Part shown: positions 37,155-50,800 of the stretch, piece by piece | Layout of the letters: each line of letters begins with the position of its first letter | Numbering within the stretch: position 1 is the stretch's first letter | DNA from: Myoxocephalus aenaeus | Taxonomy: Eukaryota; Chordata; Actinopteri; Perciformes; Cottidae | Length of the DNA: 64,000 bases | NCBI GenBank assembly: GCA_038501785.1 | Contig: JBAMJR010000013.1 | Span: 989,501-1,053,500, forward strand | Direction of reading: 5' to 3' | Translations under genes and position numbers: made by a program | Notes under the pieces: generated by a model | What the model saw: the letters and a program-made list of their open reading frames with translations, nothing else | The model's database searches: none | Told to the model about the DNA's origin: nothing

Positions 37155-39018
37155 TCACGCGTGCGCCCGCCCGCCATGATAAAAAGTAATTTCTGGATGT
37201 GCTGTGTATAATGTCTACAGCGTGATGAGAGATAAATAGAAGGTGAGCGCTCTGTGGAAGAGAGAAGATTGAAAAATTGTCTGGAGATTAAAATTTGGCG
37301 TCTGTGCTCTGAATTTTGGATGAGCCATGAGCGGAGGGAGAAGCCGGTGAACGTCTGAGAGTCGGCGTGCCACCAACGCGACAGTAAAACACGGCCTGTA
37401 AAACATTCAGGAGCGGGGCCGTTGTCGAAAAGGTCTCGAACCACTTCACTTGTTAAATAAGTTTAAAACAAACTCACACAGACGCTCTTGTTCCTGCTTC
37501 ACGAGAGGTTCAAGATTTAATTTCACACCAAAGAAACCGAACCGGGTTGTTATTTTTGCACCATCTTTGTTTGTACACAGACAGCTTTTCCTATTTCATC
37601 TCCTCACACGTTCATCACGTGTTGCATTGAGAGCAACACACACGTGAACACTTAAGCGGCATTAATGATGCACTTTAAGCATCTAACATCTAACATCTGG
37701 TTCTTTGTCGGCTGAATCAATTTGCACATTTCTTTGTGATGCTGACGGGCCAGTCAGACTTTTCACCACACAGTCAAACATCTTTTTGGCTTCACCGGTG
37801 TGTGTAAAAACAGACACGGGTGCAGCATCGTCTGGTTCCACTTCTGATTGTACCAGCTATATTTAAAATATCACTACTGCAACAGAAAAGAAATTTAAGA
37901 TAAGAGATGTATTTTTTTTTGGGGTGCACGATTGGCTGTTTGCTGTCCCTCATGTGTATATGCTAAAAAGTGGTTGCCATTGATTGAAAGGCCAAGAATT
38001 GGTTGACAAACGTTCGTGTCGAGTCCTGAGATAGTTATTTACTTTGTGTGTAGTACGATGATGCCTGAGTCCCCTGGACTACGTATATAAATATCATAAT
38101 GTAAACTAAACCAAAGTAAACGAAGACATAAAATACTAAACTGGACAGCTGAACACTAACCTGAGGATTAAACTGAATACCACTTTTTAAAAAGGATTCA
38201 CTGAAGCATAGCCTTCTTTTTTTCCCCCTCTGGGTGTTCTTCATGTAGGAAATAAAAGGCTCGACAGAGAAAAGCACAACTCTGCTTCATACTGTGTGTC
38301 AAAGTCAATTTAATGTATTCATAAAAGTGTAACCGCGGGTGTTTATGGTCGCGGCGGCATAATCAGCCCATAAAGAGGGCAGCACAACAAGACGTCCTTT
38401 TAGGAAGATGTTATTGGAGCTGTACATCCCCTCCGAAGCAGTCAAATCAGACCATTCTCAAACTAATGGTGCGGTCAAACCAGTACTAGCCATGCAAAAT
38501 ACACTCGTGCCGTGTGGCAAAATATACCAAAACAGGACAGGAAATGGTGCTGCAGGCTGTGAAGTGCAGGAGCTAAAATGTCTGGCTAACAAAAGTGTAT
38601 AAACAATCAATACTTGGATTAAATGTCAGCCCTCTCTCTCTCGGACTGGCTGGGCATTAGACATCAAACGAGCCTTGATAGTTCACGGGTCAAAGGTCAG
38701 CCGGATCGACCACCGTGGGATCAATTGTCATTGAGAATCCGTCAGTCGGACCAAACCTGAAGATGGAGTGACTCTCTTTCCCTCCTCATTTCCAAATAAA
38801 CAACATTCTTAACACACACCATGGTGTTTGGCATTTTAATAATGCTCACGCTGAAATCTAATTGACTGCACGATGCCCCGTGGCACTGCAACAATTCGGC
38901 AACAAGTCTCGCTCATCAATTTGACACAGTGCCATAATTGCGTAATCTTGCCGGCTATTTTAAGAAAGGTGGCGATAACGCAAACGGCTGGAAGCCACCA
39001 ATGCGATGCATGAAAAGC
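37155..39018. other. no gene seen
   Basis: Unique sequence with ORFs below 85 codons apart from low-complexity artefacts. Confidence 0.4.

Positions 39019-39047
<29 letters not shown>
39019..39047. repeat. (CA)14 microsatellite
   Basis: Pure CA run. Confidence 0.9.
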
Positions 39048-39049
<2 letters not shown>

Positions 39050-39924
39050 TACACAAACGTGGGTGCATTCAGCCAATTAGTTTGACAGAGGAGACCTGTG
39101 GAGTTAAGAGTAGCAGTCAGTCACTGTTGCTTCTCCCCGGAGCTGACGGGACCGGATTAGAGGGGGATGAGAAGGAATAATATAAATACCAGCTGGGAGT
39201 AATGATGCGTTCCACACAACTCGGCGGTCGCAATTCTCCCAGTTGAAATCTCCAACGACAGACCTCCAAGCACTCCAGGTGCGCAACACCAAACGTAAAG
39301 TAAAAACTTAAATTTTTCTCTGGAGGCACAAGTGAACTCTCAGCAGTGCAGCCACAGCTCTTCTGGCATTTTTAACATTTTAGCGAATAACTGCGTGCAG
39401 ACCAGCTTCCTCAGAACATGGCGACATATTTTGACGTCAATTTACATGCAAAGAAGGTTTTACTATTTAATAGTATGCATTATTTGAATCAAATCAAGGC
39501 AACTATATACCTAATGTCTCCTTTTAGTGTACACATTTACAATTTGGGCTTCCATTGTTGTGTGACTTCAAACAACTGCTTCTTCTTGAAACATTTTGCC
39601 CCGAGTGGCGTTTCATTTTTCTTTATCCAGCAGGTGGAGCGAGTTGTCTTGAACGCAGCATAAGACACATAGTGCGCCACGGCTGCTAATTTATATACAT
39701 TTACATATCCTTTTAGGATAAAGGCAAATATTGTCAAACAAATGCACTTGAATGAAGCCATGTCTTCCTTTTAGGAAAGGCAACTGATATGACTAACAGT
39801 GTATACCCCACAAAGGAGTGTTATGTGAGATGGGCTATACAAATCTGAGGAAATAATAGCATCGGAGCGTATTTTTCTAGAGCAGCCTAGTTTAAGCTAA
39901 TCTCGCTTATAAAACGCTTCACGT

Positions 39925-40350
39925 CACCCATTGGTTGTTGGACTCCAGTTTTGAAGCCTTGAGGTCATCATTTTGACTTTTTTGTAACCGGTGAACAGAA
40001 GAAATTATGTTTGGACTGTGAAGGCGTTACGTAGTGGTAGCGAGTCAATCACCTTGTAGCCCCGCCCTAAAGCATCCCCTGCTTTATGGCCTGTTTGACT
40101 CTACATGACCATAATTTACTAAATGAACATCATGCTGTATTGAAGAAGACTTGAAACTAGAGATTGAGACCATAAACTCATGTTTACAATGTTTACTGAG
40201 GGAATACATCAAGAGAGAAGTAGATTAATTTTCTATAGACTTCTATACAATCAGAAGAGTTGCCCCCTGCTGGTTATTTGAGAGAATGCACGTTTAAAGC
40301 ACTTAAGCATTGGCTTCACTGTTCAGAACCAGCGGTTGCCGCCTGCTCTC
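39925..40350 (+). repeat. dispersed repeat family, copy 2 of 3
   Basis: Shares with 26295-26925 the ordered blocks TTTTGAAGCCT, TCAATCACCTTGTAGC, TCATGCTGTATTGAAGAAGA, ACTGAGGGAATACATCAA and AGACTTCTATACAAT, ending at a GCCCCCTGCTGG block and a short conserved tail. Confidence 0.85.
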
Positions 40351-41474
40351 AACACAATAAATCAGAGACATATACACAGCAATACCTTTTAGTTGCATTG
40401 TTAGAACATATTTATTGATACTGTGAACACATACTGCCTGAGCTACTAAAGCACAGACCTCTCTGTCAGAGATGAAGACAATATAAAAGGCTCAGGAACA
40501 CAAAAGAACAAGAACGGTTCGGGTTTTTGTCTTTGGGACCTCGTAAAGCCGAGTCAAGCCAATCAGTCTTGTCCAGTAACAGGTGCGTCTGATGTTCTTT
40601 TCACGGCCGACTCTCACTGACCACCTGCCGCTCGCCGAGCCCTTCCATGGAAAATCGCATTGTTTTTCTTTATTGGAACATTGCTTAGTCACTGGCCTTT
40701 TGATGCCGCAAGAGAGACAGGCCCGCCGCCTTCCCCAAAAGTCAATATTTGCTACAATTACACAAGAGCAGGAAGAGATGGCAAACTGGAGAGTCGCGGC
40801 CCGGGCTAATGATGCAATATGATGGTCATCTACCAATCCAAACACAAACAAACGGACGTGAACACATGCTTAATAAATAGGAGCGTGACCAATTTACGGG
40901 CAATTGGATTAAAAGGTGCTTTGAGACCGCCATGGCGGTAATCGCTGAAAAGGCTGCTCGGCGTCTCGTCCGTCTTCAGCGAGCAGGTCGGAGGTGGAGA
41001 GTGACAGTCCCCAGGCACTCGCTGCCAAGTCCTGTTTGGGTCACTTGGCTCTGACGCCGTGTCTGTTTGACTGACTGTCTGGCCGACTGACTGAAGAGAC
41101 TCCAACTGCCCTGCGCCACCTTTAACTCTCCTCCCCGCCATATGCCACTATCTATTTTTCCCCCATAGCAAGGCTTTTAAATAAATTGAAATTAAAAAAA
41201 GGGTGTCTGTGTGTATTATACTGCCTTGTGCCTTCAATCAGGCTGCTTGAGATATCCTTCTTTTCCTAATTCCAACACAATGCTCCTTCGAGATAAGACA
41301 ACATTTTAAATAAAAAAAATAAAAAAAGTCATCCGTTTCTCCGTATCCATGCAGCCTTTTTCTTTTCTGAAACTTTAAAAGGGTGGGCCAATTCTGCGTT
41401 CTTTTCTGAGTTTCTCAAATTTTTGCCTTTTGCAAAATGTATGACGTACTGTAGGTTACCAAAGTGAGTCAACG

Positions 41475-41705
41475 GAGTCTGGTGGCTTTGAAGAGATCGA
41501 TATAGTGGCTTCAGTGCCCCATCGGAAAGGTCTGTGTGACGTGGACGGGAGCAGCAGAAAAACCTATTTTAGCCACCTAAGAAAAGAAAATAATGGTCAA
41601 AATGCTATATTTAGAATATTTTCACCACTTTACCTTGACATCAGACAGCCCTTTTACGACGGGTACTGAAGCCACTATATCGCTGTCTTCAAAGCCACAA
41701 GACGG
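41475..41705. repeat. imperfect foldback (inverted repeat)
   Basis: 34 bases at 41482-41515 (GTGGCTTTGAAGAGATCGAT, then ATAGTGGCTTCAGT) pair with 41665-41698 with two mismatches. Weaker pairing extends outwards and inwards (CCCATCGGAAAGGTCTGTGTGA against the CCCTTTTACGACGGG region), leaving a loop of about 80 bp. It looks like a foldback MITE, but no target duplication was found. Confidence 0.75.
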
Positions 41706-44700
41706 TGTCACAGGATCACATTTCGGTCAACTTTGTTACCGCTGCAGTTCCGATGTACCCAAACTTAGTGCCGACTGCCAGTGAGCAAACATAGCTGAAG
41801 TTAATTAAATCATTTCTTGGCAATGACGTGTTTGTTTCAGGCTGGAATCATAAATCCCCGCTGGCAGATTTCAGATAACTGTGATGTAGAAGACCTTATT
41901 GATGATGCGAGCGTTAATTGAAACATCTGTTTTCTCTCTTTAATGATGTGCACGGAAAGAACATGTCTGAGAACAGCGCCGGGTGTCGTCACCGGACATT
42001 TGTTTCTCCTCCTCAAAGTACGTTTGGGCCGTCGTGTCCTCTTCTCGTCCTTGCTTATGAACATATTAGCGTCTTTACAGAATGATATCCTATGGCATTA
42101 TGGAGGGCTGTGTGTGCATCCATATGGGCTGTACTGTATGTTCGACTGCATTACTGTTTTGTTTTAGTTTTTTGACCCGAGAGATGGGAGGATGCCCCTT
42201 GGAGACATGGATCTCCATCTGGTGACTTCAGAGCGCTGTTCAGCCCACAGCAACTCACTGATCTAGACGTGAACTTTCTGGCGTCCTGCAGTGAAACGAT
42301 AACAAGGTCGTTTTTACGAAAGCCAGAAAACTGGTGTTTGTGTCTCCGCAGAGTGTCTGGTAGAATAAATACCACCTCACACGACATACCTGCGTCACCG
42401 GTTGCAGTATCTGTAAGCCACGGTTTCCTCCTATGAAAACGCCCTCTGATCTGTGCAGGTTGGTGGCGCAGTGACTCACACGTCATACGGCGTTTGGCAT
42501 TTGGTTCAAAGCAGCCCGGCTGTATCTGCTCCTTTTCCTTTCTCGTACGGCCACTTTGACTCAGAGGTTTCGCCACACGTGAATGTATTATAAAGCTGTA
42601 ATGACAGTCTGGACGGGAGCCAAGGGTTTAAGGCTGTTATGTGTGCGTTGAGACCACAGAATGCTAAACCAAGGGACAGAGCTCACGGTTTCCTTTTGCT
42701 TCACTGGTTGTGTATGTGCAGCTTTTATTAGCGGCTAATTGTAGCGTTTTAAAATGAGATGTATAGATGTAAGATTTAAGCGACATGGCCAAACAAAATG
42801 CAGGCATCTCATTCCATAAACATGGGTGGTAATATGCTGCTATGAACGGCCTTCGCTATTCTGTCAGGATTATCAACACGTTTTTGGAACCCGGCTGCAG
42901 AGGTTTGCTTTGCATTTTATTTTATTTTTGAATTCTCTTCTTCCACACCAAACAAGTTTATGGAGCTGCCGGTCTTGCTTTTTCTACAGCGTTGGATGAA
43001 CGCCATCGTCTAAAACATTAGTATCTGTTGTAGGATTAAAATTCCACTGATTTGGAACTAAGGGGCTTAGCACAAAGTGTGAAAGTTTCCCTGAATCAAA
43101 GTACACAGAAGTATGTGGATATACCTTTGGCCATATAATGTATCTTTACATGTCACATGTTTTAATATATCATCACAAAGTCATGTGTACCAGTGTAATA
43201 AAATACATTTGATCTCATTTTAAATTGTTCTCTTCTTTTTTTCCCGCTGCTGTAACGTATCAAAACACATTAAACCTATTTTGTCTTTTCCTTACAGCTG
43301 ATGGCTTAGTGGAATTTAAAATATAAGTAATTGGACTTAGAGCAGGTTATTACAGCTAATAACAAAATAATATGAACGTGTGCTTGTAGAAATACTGCAT
43401 GACTGCAAATATCCAGCTGCCTTTCAGGATAACAGCCTTAGCGACCACAGCTATATTTAATATAGTCAAGTCTTTTAATGCCTTTATTTCATTCACTTGT
43501 GGTTTAGCCAGAGACAGTTCAGAACTTGTACACATAATTGAGCTGGCAGTTAAATCTGGCTAAACAAGGCAATTTAAAAAGAAAAGGTTTTCGGAAATTT
43601 GCCAGGAAAGACAATCTAATAGGCTTTCCATCTGCCCTTTCTCTGACACCGTGGTAAGTCCTGGGCCTAATACAGCCGGCGCTCGGATTCATCTGCTTCC
43701 AATTGGAACATATTACCTTCGAGCCGCTTTAATGGACCCCCCGTCGCTTCGGCTTCATCACTTTCATTTACTACTAATACAGTCCCGGGCTCAGTCCGCC
43801 TCATCCTGCACATCTTTTGCTTCTTTTCTTTCTTACGCAGATGGTGACATCCTCACTGACCACCTGGTTCGGCTTCTATTTCTAGCTCGGTCTTTTGTGT
43901 GCTTTTGACAATGCTGGAGTAAAAAACTCGGAGGGTGTAATACAGGTCTGCTGGTCTAAAATAAGCAACTGCACACAAAACTTGACATTTTGACATCCAT
44001 TTCCTCTGGCTCATTTCAAGCACCCCAATAGCGCTGTCTGGGTACTTAGTCCTATTGTACGGTCTGTTGAATGGCAGCAGACACGATATTTATAACCTTT
44101 GTCCCATACTGTGAGACGTATACCGTCAGTAAAATGCACTTTTACTTATGTTATTTGTAGCAACTGGTGCCGAGTACCGCAGGAAGCTGACGGACAAAAG
44201 CAGTTGACCTCCTCATGAACTCACATACAAAATGTGCAGACACTAACACCATTAAAGCCGCAAAAACAAAAAAAATATTTTTAACCAAAGTTCTGTTCCT
44301 GCACTGCTTATTTCTCGCCAGAAAGGTTTTCAGAAACATACTTTAGTTATCGTTCAGCTGTGAAATGTAAACGTCTGCGATGCTGAAAACAGTTGAGCCA
44401 AAATTAAGCACCGCCCACCGGCCGGAGCCAACATCTTCCTGCTGCGTACTTTGTTCAAAACCCTGTCTGCCTATGTAGCTCTACACACTTTTCAAATAGG
44501 AAAATGGGTCCCAGAATTGGGTACGTATACATCATTGTGGACCAGCCTACTCCACAAGGTTTGGGGCATTTAAGGAATATCTTTGGTTCAAAACAAAGAG
44601 AGAAAAAAAGCAATCCAGTAAAAAAATAAAAAATAGAAAGTCCTACCAGTCCTCCAGGCCTTATCCTCTATAATTAAGAATCCTTTTAAGTCACTACAAA

Positions 44701-44876
44701 TGTTGCTTTCAGAAATCACCGTGTCAGCCTCAGTAAAGTGAGTCACCAACACGTGGGTGATGAAAGCATCCATATTGATTATTTTAAACAGACAGCCATT
44801 GTAAATAATACATGACTGTTTGGGTAGCTATTGATTATGACTAACCCACAGCCTTCAGAAACGCTGTAGCCAGAGG

Positions 44877-44878
<2 letters not shown>
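41706..44878. other. no gene seen
   Basis: The longest stretch here with few recognisable repeats. Its open frames (up to 141 codons, minus strand 42151-42576) show no domain. Confidence 0.4.

Positions 44879-44974
<96 letters not shown>
44879..44974. repeat. (GT)48 microsatellite
   Basis: Pure GT run of 96 bp, the longest pure GT tract in the window. It is followed by TTCCTACCTTAGGT. Confidence 0.95.
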
Positions 44975-44975
<1 letters not shown>

Positions 44976-45125
44976 CCTACCTTAGGTCACCTTCAGGAAC
45001 ACATTTCAGACTAAAGACCAGTTCAATGAGAACGGCTTTTCAAGACAAGAGCTATGTCCCCAACCGGGAAAAAGATGATTTTTGGGTCAACGGTGGAGCT
45101 TCGGGTTCAGGGTAAAGCCCCAGGA
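44975..45125. repeat. microsatellite-linked dispersed repeat
   Basis: TTCCTACCTTAGGT directly follows the GT tract and also follows the GT tract at 50801-50835. The next 100 bp (GAGCTATGTCCCCAACCGGG, GTGGAGCTTCGGGTTCAGGG) look like a teleost MITE body; I could not define its ends. Confidence 0.45.
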
Positions 45126-46843
45126 AATGAATGTAAGTATGTTACGTCGCCAAGTGACCATGTGTTTCAAGAGAAAACGACCCCGTGGGCCTTCAGGTTC
45201 CAGCTCCGGGGAGAGGAGATTGTTAAATTCAGAAATAATGAAGTGAGCTCACTTCGTCGAGAGCTCTCTTGATTATAAATGATTTGAAGAGCGTGCCTGC
45301 CTAACTGATGGTTTTATTAATTCTCTGTCCCTATCACAGTCCTCATGACTAATGGACGGGGCCTCGTGGAACTCGGTGAGATATATTATGCAGGCGCTGC
45401 AATGTGGCACATGTGAGCCTCCAGTGGATTCCTGCAGGTGAGCATAGTTGCAGCGTTAGTAGACTGGCAGCAGGAAAGATGAGAGAGTGAGTACCTGCAG
45501 CCGTGTCAGAGGTCCCTGACCGCACAAGAAGGGAGTAAAAAAACAACATGGCTGCCAGCATTACTCCTTTCATAAGTTTACTGTACGCGAATAGTCGAGA
45601 GCGACCAAACTCTCTGCCTGAGGATCTCAAGTAAAGTCACCGACCTCGTTAAAATCCCTCCATTTTCTCTGATTGTAATCTGTTGTAATTAGAATGCAAG
45701 TGGATTTATTAACATCCTCTTACTTATAATTATTGCCACTATTATTGACCAAGATGTATTGCTGCCTAAACCCTCTGTCAATCTCTCTTCCCGCCCCTTA
45801 CACCCATTGATGTTACATTTTGATCCCATCTGCCAGTACCTTGCTTTTATTACTTCCATTTGGCCTCCTGATTACCAACACGCCCTTATTTATTCCCCTC
45901 TTACATCGATCTCTCCCCCACCTCTCTCTCTCTTTCCTACCTCCCTGTGTTGTCCAGTAGTGACAACAAGAAGCAGATTGCGACCTGCAGGTTGAGCTCC
46001 TGCACGAACACAAGCACGCTACACGTTTACGTGTATTGATTCACTCTTTGATTCATCTTTATTGTTTTAATTCCTATGAATATTGGCGCCATCTTGTGTA
46101 ACGTAGCTCCAAATCCTGTGACGACCTCATGTATTTTCCTATAATCGAAGCACTGAGTTGTGATCGGACCACCGACTGGAAATGCTGATTAATGCTGCCA
46201 ATGGAGCTATATTCATATAATGAGGCCACTCTCGTCATTACCATTTGTCTCATTCGCAAACACTTTACTCAGCACAGCTGTTTGCCACACACTCACACAG
46301 CAACACAATACATTATGTATCTGTGCAATTGTAGATCCGCATCAAAGTCGTTGCTCTCCTTTTTTTAAATCTAAGTGTCGACCCGTTGTTCGGTTCACCA
46401 CTTTGCTCCGCGCTGAAACACATTGACACATTTTTAATGGACTCCCATTAAAGTTTATGGTCTCCAGAGGATTCTTTGACTTTTTCTCTTGGGCCACCGT
46501 TAAGTTAAAATGTCCTCATCTGTGTGACGTGTCTCTACATTGAAATATCTCCACATCTACTGTACTGGGTGGATTGATTCAGAGTTTTGTACAGACATCC
46601 CGTCGCGTCATGGCTGGAACCCAATCCGATTAATAAAACGTCAAATGTTGGCTTGGTAGCATGGCTGACCCTTGACCTTTTTTTAATGAGTGGTCTGGCA
46701 TAAAGCGACAGAGCCGGGCCGTAATCAAGCCCATCATCATACCTGTTCCCGCCTGCCGAGAAGCCGGGAGGAGGGGGACGAGAGCTCCACGGGGGAAACA
46801 CACACCTGAGACACAACAATGCTTCACCGCTAATCTGTGCTGT

Positions 46844-46846
<3 letters not shown>
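45126..46846. other. no gene seen
   Basis: Unique sequence with pyrimidine-rich patches. Confidence 0.4.

Positions 46847-46878
<32 letters not shown>
46847..46878. repeat. (AC)16 microsatellite
   Basis: Pure AC run. Confidence 0.9.
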
Positions 46879-46880
<2 letters not shown>

Positions 46881-48159
46881 GCACACAGGCCCAGATGTGC
46901 ACAGATACACAGGCACGGTGAAGTGGTGACAGTCTGTCTCCCTGCAGTTCTCTCACCCACACATATGCACACAGACACACATGCACACAATCAGGTGAGT
47001 AAGGCGAGGTGGGAGGCGACTAGTGAAAGACTGGAGGAGGGACGCGGCACAGAGGGATGAGCGAGACCATTTAAGTTATCTCAGCTGTTGCAGAGAGACA
47101 GAATAAACTTATCAGAGACCAGAGCCGATGGGCTTTGTGGAGAAAAGAGTATTACTGTATGTGTGATAAGGCTGAGAAGATGGAAGTGAAAGATGTTTAA
47201 TGTAGAAATGATGCAATACTCCCCCTCTATTCTTGCAAGATATGTGGGTTCATCTGCTTTTCCTAAAATGTAAGCCATCCATCAGTCCAGGTCACTTTTA
47301 TTGATTTACTACCTAATTAATTTGCTGCAGCTGTGGGATGTCTCCATAAATCCCCGACATTGGTGCGCAATTGGCAACGTGAGACGTAAAGACATCGGTT
47401 CCCCTGCAGATTTAATTCTATTCTATTCTTAAAACAGTGTAGGTGTAACTGAGTAACTGGGAAGAGATAGTCTGACACCAGGCAGAGACTCAGATAAATA
47501 AGGGCCTCAAGGGAAAATTGGACACCGTAAAAGCTTTTTCTTTCTCGATCAGCAACGGTCAGGCTACACCTTCAACGACGACGACACAACAATTAGGTTT
47601 ATTGTCATGTCGCTGGCCTGTCTCCATACGGCTAAACCTCCTTTTGGATTAAGAAATGAAGCCTGAGAGAAGGAGGAGTGGGTACTAGCAGGCTGGTTGC
47701 AGCTTGTGTCCGAGCGCTGGTGCAGACATGCCCACGTGATGTGCAGGGCTCAGGCCCTAACCTGATTATGGCAGAGCAAAGACCCACTCAATTAATAGGA
47801 CCAATTGGCTCGTTTAGTCCCACACAGCTGTTGCCTTTTTTTAGGAAGCACAGCAGCAAATGAGCATTGACTGAACTATGCATGAGGTTTACGGTGAGTC
47901 TTCAGAGGACTCACTTTTTCCTCCGTTTCCTCCAGACTGTAATGTTCACATACTAGCAAAATATAAAATGAGGATTCTAACGAGACCACTGTTCTTTTTC
48001 TCCAGCTGTTCTAAGAAGTGTTGGCTACAACGTTCGTCATGAGAGGGCCCCTATAAATAATCAGCGTTCTCCAAGTGTTTGATTCAGAAGCTGTGACGTC
48101 AAACTGCAACGTGATGCAGCGCTTTGCATCCCATATTCAAAAAGGGGCCCGATTCAGAG

Positions 48160-48425
48160 CACATCTGTTGCCTCCACGCGGTTCTCGGCATGGTGGCGGC
48201 TCGCAAGCTAACGGTGCTTAAAAGCGCTCGCAACCTAACGGTGCTTAAAAGCGCCCGCAAGCTAACGGTGCTTAAAAGCGCTCGCAACCTAACGGTGCTT
48301 AAAAGCGCCCGCAAGCTAACGGTGCTTAAAAGCGCTCGCAAGCTAACGGTGCTTAAAAGCGCAAACAGCGCCGACAGAGCTAACGCCGTTAACCTGGGGG
48401 GAAACGGACACAGCGCTGTGAACCG
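48160..48425 (+). repeat. dispersed repeat carrying a 27-bp minisatellite
   Basis: The flanks (GTTGCCTCCA, then GGTGGCGGCTCGCAAGCTAACGG on the left; ACAGAGCTAACGCCGTTAACC on the right) correspond to the repeat copy at 27865-28010. Confidence 0.65.
48199..48360. repeat. 27-bp minisatellite, six copies
   Basis: Six exact-length units that differ only in the first nine bases: GCTCGCAAG, GCTCGCAAC, GCCCGCAAG, GCTCGCAAC, GCCCGCAAG, GCTCGCAAG. Units 2-3 and 4-5 are identical 54-bp pairs. The constant part is CTAACGGTGCTTAAAAGC. Confidence 0.95.
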
Positions 48426-48790
48426 GAACAGTGTTACAAGAGGTGAACAGAGAGTGAGAGCCTTTACTTCACTATGTCTTTACTTATCAAACCGTTGTTA
48501 GCTCCTTAGCTCTTTGTTTTACTTGTAGCGCAGTGGTGATCTGCTGATGTACACGTCTAGTAAGCAGCTCTAGATACGAGCATTTTTGTGTCAAATGCAC
48601 ACAGAAATTGCCTATATGCTACAACCCCACAATCCCACTCCCACAGTGAAATACAGTTTGACACCTGACATGCATCTCTTTCATCTCTTGAAGAGATTAG
48701 AGAGTGTGCATTCAGTAGTTCGGCACTAATGTGTGGAAGGCTTCAGGTCGGGCAGCACGGATCCGATACACTATCAGTATCCGTGCAGAT

Positions 48791-49114
48791 TAGGGCTGCA
48801 GTTAACAATCACTTTCATTATTGATTCCTTTGTCAATTCCTTTGTTTTTCTTTTTTTTACAATTAATCCAAAACTCATTTAAAACGGAAAGCTAAAGGTG
48901 ACGTCTTTGAACTGCATTTTCTGTCAGAATAACCATCAAAAACAAAATGATTTTAAATCTACAATTATATAAAACAGAGAAAATCTTCACATTTGAGAAG
49001 CTGGGAGCCGCCAGTGTTTGGCTCATGTGCTCTATAAATAATTTTCATTGATTAATTGATTATTTTAATAGTTGGTTATACATTTCCCGTTGATGGACTA
49101 ATTGATGAACTGCC
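48791..49114. mobile_element. hAT-type MITE, diverged copy
   Basis: Left end TAGGGCTGCAGTTAACAATC with TTATTGATT. Internal blocks include AAATCTTCACATTTGAGAAG, then CTGGGAGCC. The right part, TTGATTAATTGATTATTTTA, then ATAGTTGG, is inverted relative to the left. This is the common teleost hAT MITE layout. The outermost right end is decayed. Confidence 0.75.
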
Positions 49115-50170
49115 AAGTTTGTACACTCCTGGTGCAAATACTGACCATACAAAGTGAATCAATATCTGCAATGATGTCATCTACCACATTAAGTACAGAT
49201 TCTTAGTCATCGTCATTTAAAAAATCCAATGTCTCCGCTGCAGGTTAAATTAATTCAGTCACAGCAGGCAGTGGACTGAGTTCTTAAAGCCGTTGAAGTC
49301 ACCGGTCTCATGTTGCCTGACTTAAATTATTCAATGTGGGATAATAGATTTGGGAATAAAGGAAGCACTGCTATCAGTTTGGTACTCGGTATATCAGCAG
49401 GAGACAAAAGCTCAGTTTTCAGGTTTGAAAGGAGCAGCACTAACAATGAAAAGCACAAGTTCCTCAGCATTTATCGAAACAGACTTCATTCAGTATATCA
49501 GCAAGGTCTCCATCAGCCGACCAAGGAGCTTGATTTGTTCCCACCGTATGACGTTGATGTAGTCGTCATGCACCGGAAGCTAACCAGGGTTGGATGTGCA
49601 CACTTCCCTCTCGCCACTTCGGTGTCGTGTTTGAGCCACAGCGAGTTCGGGGAAAACAGTGCAAATAAGTTGTTGGAGCCCAGTGGACATGAGTCACACA
49701 TGGAAGCAGATGTGTTGATTGTTTGGAAATGGAGTCTGAAAAAAACTCACAATGGCAGTGAAGTTCACGCATGACAAGCAGTTTGGAAATGCAGCCTCAA
49801 AATCCTTTTTAATGCATATATTTGAGGATTGTGCATTAGATGGCCATGAATGTGTTCGTGAATCTTGTTTTTCTTCTTATTTGTGTGCGCATTGAAACTT
49901 GTTTTTTTTTTAGCAGAGAGAGGGATTTATATATGAATCACAGAATACATTTGTGAATCCTGCGCACATTCATTAATATCGAGAGACCGGACCTCGCACC
50001 AAAGCAGCTAATTGTCTTCATCCAGAGAAAATAAAGTGCTTCTAGGTACGGCGTCTGGCAGAGATGAGTGGCTTTTTAAAGTCATCGTGACATGCCATTT
50101 GATCACAATCACTGCAAAAGCCTCTTTTTTCGCTCTCTTTCACTCTCTCTCTCTCCTTCTCTCTCTCGCT
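49115..50170. other. no gene seen
   Basis: Contains a 154-codon open frame (49310-49774) with no recognisable domain, judged a chance ORF. Confidence 0.4.
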
Positions 50171-50194
50171 CACACACACACACACACACACACA
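50171..50194. repeat. (CA)12 microsatellite
   Basis: Pure CA run following a CT-rich stretch. Confidence 0.9.
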
Positions 50195-50416
50195 GCTTCC
50201 ATCAGCCCCACAGATAGACACATAAATGGCCTTCTCCTCCATTCTCCCTCAAGTGTCTGATTTAATATGATGTACAAATATCACTCCATTTAAAAAATTC
50301 AAAACACACATAGCTGCATGTTTGTCACATGCTATAGACCCATTACAAATTCATATTCAGACAAACCCCCCATCCCTCTTCCCACCAGACACAGCTACAC
50401 CACTTTCTCCCATCAT

Positions 50417-50417
<1 letters not shown>

Positions 50418-50450
<33 letters not shown>
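50418..50450. repeat. (CA)16 microsatellite
   Basis: Pure CA run. Confidence 0.9.
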
Positions 50451-50452
<2 letters not shown>

Positions 50453-50495
50453 CTGCCCTCCCCAACCCCCAACAACCTCTTATTTTCACCCCCTA

Positions 50496-50543
50496 TCCTC
50501 CTCCTCCTCCTCCTCCTCCTCCTCCTCCTCCTCCTCCTCCTCC
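50496..50543. repeat. (TCC)16 microsatellite
   Basis: Pure TCC run. A second shorter run lies at 50561-50579. Confidence 0.95.
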
Positions 50544-50800
50544 TTCCCCTCCCCCTCATCTTCCTCCTCCTCCTCCTCCGTTTTCTGACAAGCAGAAAGG
50601 CCACTATGAATTCTTGACATCCACACGAGTTAATTACAATGACTGCACATTGCACTGCTGGAGATGTGTAATTATCAGCACCTCGGCAAATGGAAGGCCT
50701 GCAGTTTTAGCCAGAGGAAGAGAAATAGCTCGGCTTCAGACCACTTTAGACACAATGAGATCTAATCTACAAGACACGATCATCTCCATCCTGTTGGATT

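Noticed and set aside
48124..48501. Protein with LTVLKSAR repeats, and the antisense ALLSTV repeat frame
   Set aside because: Both are the 27-bp minisatellite in a dispersed repeat, open only because 27 is a multiple of three.
49310..49774. 154-codon plus-strand ORF
   Set aside because: No domain, signal or splice context recognised; composition looks like random open sequence. A BLASTp search would settle it.
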